From assembly GCF_030867145.1 (NCBI RefSeq), contig NC_134428.1:9796001-9860000 (forward strand): a stretch of 64,000 nucleotides of DNA, read 5' to 3'. Made by a program: the position numbers and the translations under genes. The number at the start of each line of letters is the position of its first letter. Positions within the stretch are counted from its first letter, which is position 1. The notes below the pieces were generated by a model, which was not told the DNA's origin, ran no database searches, and worked only from the letters and a program-made list of their open reading frames with translations. This stretch comes from Opisthocomus hoazin. Taxonomy: Eukaryota > Chordata > Aves > Opisthocomiformes > Opisthocomidae. Positions 62,816 through 64,000 of the stretch are shown piece by piece.

Positions 62816-64000
62816 CAACTACCAACCAACCGCATCTTCGTGTGCCTCCAAAGCATGGCAACGGAACAGCTTCCCTACTACAGAGGCACAGCTGATAAAA
62901 CCAGAGCTGGCACAAAGCAGAATACGTATTTACCTTCAGACTATCAATTGTGACCACCTTGCAGCACACCGGGTTGACAGCAGTAATAAAACTCAACTCA
63001 GGTAAGACAGAACACGGAGCTACGTCATCATTTTGCCATCACCCGCCACCTCTCCCAGATTTGCCTGGCTGTTACCGTACCGACAGCACTATGCAGGAGT
63101 CTTTGTTAAAATAGAGTAGGCTAGCTACTCACTCTATTACCGTTCTTCTGCCACCCTTCAAATTCCAGTGAACTTTATCTTCGAGGCCAAACTATCAAGT
63201 AGATCAAATACATAAGGAAAATGAAATCATACCTGATTAAGGCTTATTTTTAAGGAAGGCGTAAGGACTCCAAATACTTACAAGGCTTCACATTTTTTGG
63301 GAAGATTTAAGTTGCATATTACTTTCATACGTTTTGCTTAGCTTTTGCATTTTAATCAACTTAAACGATTTTCATTTTCCCTTTCTAGTTAGCTTTCCAC
63401 AGGCTAGCACTGTGGTATAACTGTGGTAGCAATGAGAACTACAAGCAATGGTTAAATAAAAAAGATTCTCCAACCAGATGCTTATCTCTTGTCCCATGTT
63501 CCTTAAAAGATTGAGGGCTTGAAATCCATAATAACTAGAATTAAATACTATCTCCCACATACAACTAGCGAAAACATTCCTGGAAATATTTTGATTAATA
63601 TAAAGCTCAGTGACCTTTGTTCCCACATGTTTTACAACAGTGAATGTGCATGTAATCCTTTGCTACAGCGAATGCAAACTTGCCAAACACCCTTCCTTTC
63701 CACGTGCCCCTTTTTTGTCAGTAGCCAGCTTATTTCACACTCAGGGCCAGCACAATGATAACTTCTACACTTGCATTAAAAATCAGAAATAATCAAGGAT
63801 GAAAAAAAAGTCTTTCTGTAAATAAATTTAGCACAGATTCAAGCTGAACAGGATTATTGCACTTAATGCACACACACAGCTGAAACATGACAGCCAACAG
63901 ATGTAGAGACTCCCCCCAAGAGACAATCTCTCCTCCTCTCCACCTCCATCCCCCCTTCACAAACCCCGTCATTTCAGTACTTACAGAAAAAAAAATCAGC

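Larger units (their letters stand above)
56584..64000 (-). other. Upstream ABAT intron (incomplete in window)
   Basis: 7.4 kb upstream of the first visible ABAT exon. No exon encoding the missing mitochondrial presequence start was found, so that exon and any untranslated exons are presumed beyond position 64000. Between 58160 and 58790 overlapping open frames on both strands are GC-driven. The only repeats I recognise are the CR1 relic near 62.4 kb and the SINE-like relic near 62.75 kb. Confidence 0.7.

Noticed and set aside
60130-64000. Search for the first coding exon of ABAT (about 24 residues ending one base into a codon)
   Set aside because: No minus-strand ATG followed by a plausible presequence and a GT donor in the correct phase was found, so the exon is taken to lie outside the window.

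Overview
This is a vertebrate nuclear window, almost certainly from a bird. It carries four single-copy genes with GT-AG introns in the order and orientation CARHSP1(+), PMM2(-), TMEM186(+), ABAT(-), which is the ABAT-TMEM186-PMM2-CARHSP1 block of human 16p13.2. Introns are short, the recognisable interspersed repeats are nearly all CR1 LINEs of several ages, and no Alu, B1 or L1 copies were seen. The CR1 load plus compact introns point to Aves. I cannot name the species.

Layout. Positions 1-2791 are moderately CpG-rich 5' flank or an upstream intron of CARHSP1. Three coding exons (2812-2984, 5887-6009, 20942-21104) encode a 152-aa cold-shock-domain protein. The last intron (14.9 kb) holds an old CR1 copy (about 6235-7265), a possible second old tail (about 7525), a 29-bp tandem repeat (10099-10185), a CR1 tail (about 12206) and a nearly intact antisense CR1 (about 16341-19670) whose ORF2 has one frameshift. 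From about 23350 to 30411 PMM2 runs on the minus strand in eight exons (243 aa). Its first ATG lies only 93 bp from the TMEM186 ATG, inside a CpG island of about 2 kb, giving a bidirectional promoter. TMEM186 has two exons (222 aa). ABAT is read tail-to-tail with TMEM186. Its 3' UTR starts near 32660 and fourteen coding exons are visible (34608-56583). The exon carrying roughly the first 24 residues (start of the mitochondrial presequence) lies beyond position 64000.

Function. PMM2 makes mannose-1-phosphate for N-glycosylation in the cytosol. TMEM186 is a mitochondrial inner-membrane complex I assembly factor. ABAT is the mitochondrial PLP and 2Fe-2S GABA transaminase. CARHSP1 is a cytoplasmic RNA-binding phosphoprotein. 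They do not form a pathway; the linkage is conserved synteny, with one shared promoter (PMM2/TMEM186) and two convergent 3' ends.

I found no novel multi-gene system. The items most worth a second look are a GC-AG splice donor in PMM2 intron 1, the young antisense CR1 with an altered RT motif A, a 22-nt poly-G run just past the first CARHSP1 polyadenylation signal, an apparent tRNA-derived SINE relic near 62.75 kb and a possible solo LTR in an ABAT intron.
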